From assembly GCA_011250595.1 (NCBI GenBank), contig JAANMP010000053.1, forward strand, positions 1 through 34,875: DNA of 34,875 bases, in the 5' to 3' direction. Below are positions 31,362 to 34,875 of the stretch, piece by piece (the stretch's first letter is position 1; every line of letters starts with the position of its first letter). The notes under the pieces were generated by a model. It was not told the DNA's origin and did no database searches. It saw nothing but the letters and a program-made list of their open reading frames with translations. The DNA comes from Bacillus sp. MM2020_1 (lineage in GTDB: Bacteria > Bacillota > Bacilli > Bacillales > Cytobacillaceae). The translations under genes and the position numbers were made by a program.

Positions 31362-32386
31362 GCAACAAAGAGATTACCATATCAAAGGATCTGTTTACTC
31401 CTGCCCATATTGATCCGGCAAATAGTGAAAAAATTGCCAAAAAGAGCCTGAACTTTTGGCAGGATTCATGGCTAAGAGTTCGGAAGAACAAAGGTGCTGT
31501 TGTTAGTTTAGTGGTCTTAGCTATCATGCTTATTATGGCATTTGTTGGTCCGATGATTACGCCGTATGATTTCGATACACAAAACACAAAGCATAATAAC
31601 CTGCCGCCGCGTATTCAAGGTTTAGAGGATGTAGAATGGCTACCCTTTGATGGAACATTATCCAGGAGAGACGGCACAGTTTATAATGCATATGAAGTTC
31701 GGAAAATTGATGCCTATTATTGGTTTGGTACTGATAATTTAGGTCGTGATCAATTTGCTCGTATTTGGAAAGGTACACAAGTATCATTATTTATTGCCTT
31801 CATGGCAGCATTAATTGATATGGCCATTGGAGTCGCATATGGAGCTATTTCTGGTTATTTAGGCGGCAAAGTGGACGGTGTTATGCAACGTATTATAGAA
31901 GTTATTGTTGGTATTCCCAACTTGATTGTTGTTGTATTAATGATTTTGGTGTTAAAGCCAGGTATTATTCCAATCATAATCGCCTTAACGATAACTGGCT
32001 GGACTAGTATGGCCCGAGTTGTTCGAGCACAGGTGTTGAAATTTAAAGGTCAGGAATTTGTATTGGCTGCCAAAACACTAGGTGCTTCCAATTCTTCAAT
32101 TATTTTTAAACATATGATTCCGAACATGTTTGGTGTCATTATAATAAATACGATGTTTTCCATCCCAAATGCTATTTTCTTTGAAGCATTTTTGAGCTTT
32201 ATTGGGTTGGGATTACAAGAACCGAATGCATCTTTAGGAACATTAGTCAATTCAGGATTTAAATCTATGATTGCTTTTCCTTATCAAATGATCATTCCTT
32301 CCTTAATGATAGCTATTATTATGGTTTGTTTTAACTTAGTGGCGGACGGATTACGAGATGCGTTGGATCCAAAAATGCGTGATTAG
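31358..32386 (+). CDS. oppC: Oligopeptide ABC transporter permease OppC
   Basis: A 342-residue partner permease. It carries an OppC N-terminal helix, then an external loop (about 75-125) longer than in the 305-residue B. subtilis OppC, then WFGTDNLGRDQFARIWKG and the EAA loop (FVLAAKTLGASNSSII). Translationally coupled to oppB. Confidence 0.93.
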   Translation: MSNKEITISKDLFTPAHIDPANSEKIAKKSLNFWQDSWLRVRKNKGAVVSLVVLAIMLIMAFVGPMITPYDFDTQNTKHNNLPPRIQGLEDVEWLPFDGTLSRRDGTVYNAYEVRKIDAYYWFGTDNLGRDQFARIWKGTQVSLFIAFMAALIDMAIGVAYGAISGYLGGKVDGVMQRIIEVIVGIPNLIVVVLMILVLKPGIIPIIIALTITGWTSMARVVRAQVLKFKGQEFVLAAKTLGASNSSIIFKHMIPNMFGVIIINTMFSIPNAIFFEAFLSFIGLGLQEPNASLGTLVNSGFKSMIAFPYQMIIPSLMIAIIMVCFNLVADGLRDALDPKMRD

Positions 32387-32403
32387 AAGGCAGGTGTATG
32401 TAA

Positions 32404-33498
32404 ATGGAGAAAGTTTTACAAGTAAAGGATTTAAAAATATCGTTTCATACATTTTCTGGAGAAGTGCAAGCGATTCGTGGTGTAAACTTTGATTTATATA
32501 ATGGTGAAACATTAGCAATCGTTGGTGAATCAGGTTCTGGAAAATCAGTTACAACAAAATCAATCATGCGTTTACTTCCTGAACATAATTCCGAAATTAA
32601 AAGTGGTGAAATTCTTTTCGAAGGAAAAGACCTTACAAAACTTAAAGATAAAGAAATGCAGAAAATTCGTGGAAAAGATATTTCAATGATTTTTCAGGAT
32701 CCAATGACTTCCTTGAATCCAACAATGAAAATTGGCAAGCAAATTATGGAGCCTCTTATTAAACATCAAAACATGAGCAGACATGCTGCCAAAGAAAGAG
32801 CAGTGGATTTATTAAAGCTAGTTGGTATTCCTAAGGCGGAAATCCGTGTAGATCAATATCCACATCAGTTCTCCGGAGGGATGAGACAACGGGTTGTTAT
32901 CGCCATTGCATTGGCATGTAATCCTAAAATCCTCATTGCCGATGAACCGACAACTGCGCTTGACGTAACAATTCAAGCACAAATTCTTGAGTTAATGAAG
33001 GATCTGCAAAAGAAAATTGATACATCGATCATCTTTATTACGCACGATCTTGGGGTAGTTGCCAATGTAGCCGATCGCGTAGCAGTAATGTATGGTGGGA
33101 AAATTGTCGAAATTGGCACTGCCGATGAGATTTTCTATAATCCACAACATCCTTACACATGGGGCTTAATTAGTTCAATGCCTGATATGGATACCCATGA
33201 CGAGGAATTATTCTCTATTCCAGGGACACCACCTGATTTATTAGATCCTCCAAAAGGTGATGCGTTTGCACCACGTAATCCATTTGTAATGAAAATAGAT
33301 TTGGAGCAAGAGCCGCCATTCTTTAAAGTTTCTGACACACATTATGCAGCTACATGGCTTTTACATCCTGATGCACCAAAGGTTAACCCACCAGAAGCTG
33401 TAAAAAGACGCCAAAATCAATTTGCTGGAAATGCACCAACAGCTACCTTAGAGAAAACTGGTCAAGGTCAATTCCCTGGAAAAAAGGAGGGGAAATAA
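32404..33498 (+). CDS. oppD: Oligopeptide ABC transporter ATP-binding protein OppD
   Basis: A 364-residue ATPase with Walker A GESGSGKS at 41-48, signature FSGGMRQR and Walker B ILIADEP. Unlike AppD, the C-terminal extension has no cysteines (FAPRNPF replaces the first part of the Cys motif), and a polar tail rich in Gln, Lys and Pro is added. AGGTG precedes the ATG. Confidence 0.93.
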   Translation: MEKVLQVKDLKISFHTFSGEVQAIRGVNFDLYNGETLAIVGESGSGKSVTTKSIMRLLPEHNSEIKSGEILFEGKDLTKLKDKEMQKIRGKDISMIFQDPMTSLNPTMKIGKQIMEPLIKHQNMSRHAAKERAVDLLKLVGIPKAEIRVDQYPHQFSGGMRQRVVIAIALACNPKILIADEPTTALDVTIQAQILELMKDLQKKIDTSIIFITHDLGVVANVADRVAVMYGGKIVEIGTADEIFYNPQHPYTWGLISSMPDMDTHDEELFSIPGTPPDLLDPPKGDAFAPRNPFVMKIDLEQEPPFFKVSDTHYAATWLLHPDAPKVNPPEAVKRRQNQFAGNAPTATLEKTGQGQFPGKKEGK

Positions 33499-34437
33499 AT
33501 GGCTCAGCGTGAAAAATTACTTGAAATAAAAAATTTAAAGCAATATTTTAATGAAGGTAAAGTGAACGAAGTAAAAGCAGTCGACAATGTTTCTTTTGAA
33601 ATTTTTAAAGGTGAAGTAATGGGATTAGTAGGGGAGTCAGGTTGTGGTAAATCAACAACAGGTCGCACGATCATCCGTTTGTACGATGCTACGGGCGGCG
33701 AAGTTTTATATTACGGCGTAAATGTCCACGGCAAAAAGTCTAAAAAACAGTTAAAAGATTTTAACCGAAAAATGCAAATGATTTTCCAAGACCCATATGC
33801 GTCATTAAACCCGAGATTAAAAATAGCTGATGTTATTGCAGAGGGAATTGACATTCATGGTTTGGCGAAAACAAAACAAGAACGGATGGAGCAAGTTTAT
33901 GAGCTCTTAGAAACCGTTGGCTTGAATAGAGAGCATGCGAACCGTTATCCACATGAATTTAGTGGTGGTCAGCGTCAGCGGATTGGAATTGCACGCGCTC
34001 TTGCTGTCCAACCGGAATTTATCATTGCTGATGAACCTATTTCAGCGTTGGACGTTTCAATCCAGGCTCAGGTTGTTAACTTAATGAAAAAACTTCAAAA
34101 AGAGAAAAACTTAACCTATCTTTTTATTGCCCATGATCTTTCAATGGTAAAATACATTAGTGATCGTATTGGTGTTATGTATTTTGGTAAAATGGTTGAG
34201 CTAGCACCTGCGGATGAACTTTATAAAAATCCACTTCACCCGTACACACAATCACTTTTATCAGCGATTCCTGCACCGGACCCAATCAGTGAACGGACAC
34301 GGAAACGGAAATCATATGATCCGGCAAGTCATAACTACGAACCTAATGAGCCCGTTGAATTTAGAGAGGTTACTCCTGGTCACTTTGTGCTTTGCTCGGA
34401 GAAAGAATTCAAGCAATTCAAAGTCCAATCTAAATAA
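33499..34437 (+). CDS. oppF: Oligopeptide ABC transporter ATP-binding protein OppF
   Basis: A 312-residue ATPase with Walker A GESGCGKS at 45-52, SGGQRQR and FIIADEP. The C-terminal extension keeps one cysteine only. The ATG directly follows the oppD stop and AAAGGAGG lies in the end of oppD, so translation is coupled. Last gene of the operon. Confidence 0.94.
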   Translation: MAQREKLLEIKNLKQYFNEGKVNEVKAVDNVSFEIFKGEVMGLVGESGCGKSTTGRTIIRLYDATGGEVLYYGVNVHGKKSKKQLKDFNRKMQMIFQDPYASLNPRLKIADVIAEGIDIHGLAKTKQERMEQVYELLETVGLNREHANRYPHEFSGGQRQRIGIARALAVQPEFIIADEPISALDVSIQAQVVNLMKKLQKEKNLTYLFIAHDLSMVKYISDRIGVMYFGKMVELAPADELYKNPLHPYTQSLLSAIPAPDPISERTRKRKSYDPASHNYEPNEPVEFREVTPGHFVLCSEKEFKQFKVQSK

Positions 34438-34441
34438 ACAT

Positions 34442-34474
34442 AAAAAAACGATCTCGCTGTGAGATCGTTTTTTT
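34442..34474 (+). terminator. Terminator of oppABCDF
   Basis: AAAAAACGATCTC, five-base loop, GAGATCGTTTTTT. Confidence 0.92.
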
Positions 34475-34492
34475 GTGTTTATTAGACTGGGC

Positions 34493-34535
34493 TGTTGATT
34501 TCCGCTCAAATCAAGGTAGGCGATAAAAATCAACA
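34493..34535. repeat. Possible remnant of a GC-rich interspersed repeat
   Basis: TGTTGATTT (34493-34501) and AAATCAACA (34527-34535) are exact inverted copies. The outer sequence GGCTGTTGATTTCCGCT is how one family of Bacillaceae intergenic repeats begins. Only about 25 bases remain between the ends, so most of the element would be deleted. Confidence 0.35.
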
Positions 34536-34560
34536 ATTATCTTTAACATAGACTTTATTT

Positions 34561-34746
34561 TTATTTTTTGGTGCCCCCGACAGTTTTCCAACCAGTCTGG
34601 TATTTTGCACTTTCATCAACAAATTCACTACGATTTTTACCACCAAACACTTTTTCACCAAAACTGTTTGTAATAACACCCATTAAGGCAGTAATCCCTA
34701 CAATTAGTAAAGCAACAATAGTTAAATCAAGTATGTATGCGCCCAT
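34561..34746 (-). CDS. Small single-pass membrane protein, unknown function
   Basis: A 61-residue protein with one transmembrane helix (about residues 4-30) and a polar, lysine-rich tail. The ATG at 34746 follows AAGGGAG by eight bases; an in-frame ATG at 34764 overlaps that site. I do not recognise the family. It converges on the opp operon. The remaining 34765-34875 shows no further gene. Confidence 0.6.
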   Translation of the reverse strand: MGAYILDLTIVALLIVGITALMGVITNSFGEKVFGGKNRSEFVDESAKYQTGWKTVGGTKK

Positions 34747-34875
34747 GGTATTAACTCCCTTCATTTATCAGCTATATTGATTATTTGTAGCGTGACATTA
34801 AATAAAATATCCCCTCTCTTATTGTAAAAGAACTTACTGTTTATTTAAAGAGGAAATTAAATAACTTTCACTAAG

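Overview
The window reads as a chromosomal segment of a low-GC Gram-positive rod of the Bacillaceae (Bacillus/Neobacillus/Mesobacillus type). The evidence is AT-rich intergenic DNA, strong AGGAGG-type ribosome binding sites, Fnr proteins with the Bacillus-type C-terminal cysteine cluster, CtsR, FapR and T-box signals, and a gene order from yjzC to oppF that closely follows the Bacillus subtilis yjzC-yjzD-yjaU-yjaV-med-comZ-fabH-fabF-yjaZ-app-yjbA-trpS-opp region.

Region 1 (about 1-9500) is an anaerobiosis block: a yitW-type Fe-S assembly factor, a radical SAM/SPASM protein, fnr, moaA, the Fe-S repair di-iron protein ric, moeA-mobB, a ywiC-like membrane protein and a second fnr. Five Fnr-type boxes (TGTGA-N6-TCACA, each 9 of 10 half-site bases) lie in it. 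In every case the box centre is exactly 34.5 bp from the end of a good -10 hexamer, which places it at about -41.5 from the start, the geometry of Fnr-activated promoters in B. subtilis. They stand before yitW, the radical SAM gene, ric, ywiC, and a gene-free stretch at 6867-7052 that ends in an intrinsic terminator. That last stretch is the best candidate for something new: an Fnr-activated small RNA of about 180 nt. No nitrate or nitrite reductase genes are in the window, so the respiratory enzymes would lie elsewhere.

Between ywiC and the second fnr (7864-8778) is a gene-poor stretch. It holds five tandem copies of a 52-bp hairpin repeat, two very short minus-strand reading frames, a strong hairpin and a GC-rich 135-bp repeat.

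Region 2 (9700-18700) carries yjzC, clpB with a CtsR operator, yjzD, yjaU, yjaV, med-comZ (competence), a 168-bp MITE-like element where B. subtilis has yjzB, then fabH-fabF behind a FapR box.

Region 3 (18700-34440) carries yjaZ, the peptide importer operon appDFABC, a repeat element, yjbA, trpS with a tryptophan T-box leader, a DUF3899-like membrane protein, and the second peptide importer operon oppABCDF with a CodY-like box in its leader. A small membrane protein of unknown function closes the window on the minus strand. Start sites were chosen by ribosome binding site. No rRNA, tRNA, CRISPR array, prophage or complete insertion sequence was seen.
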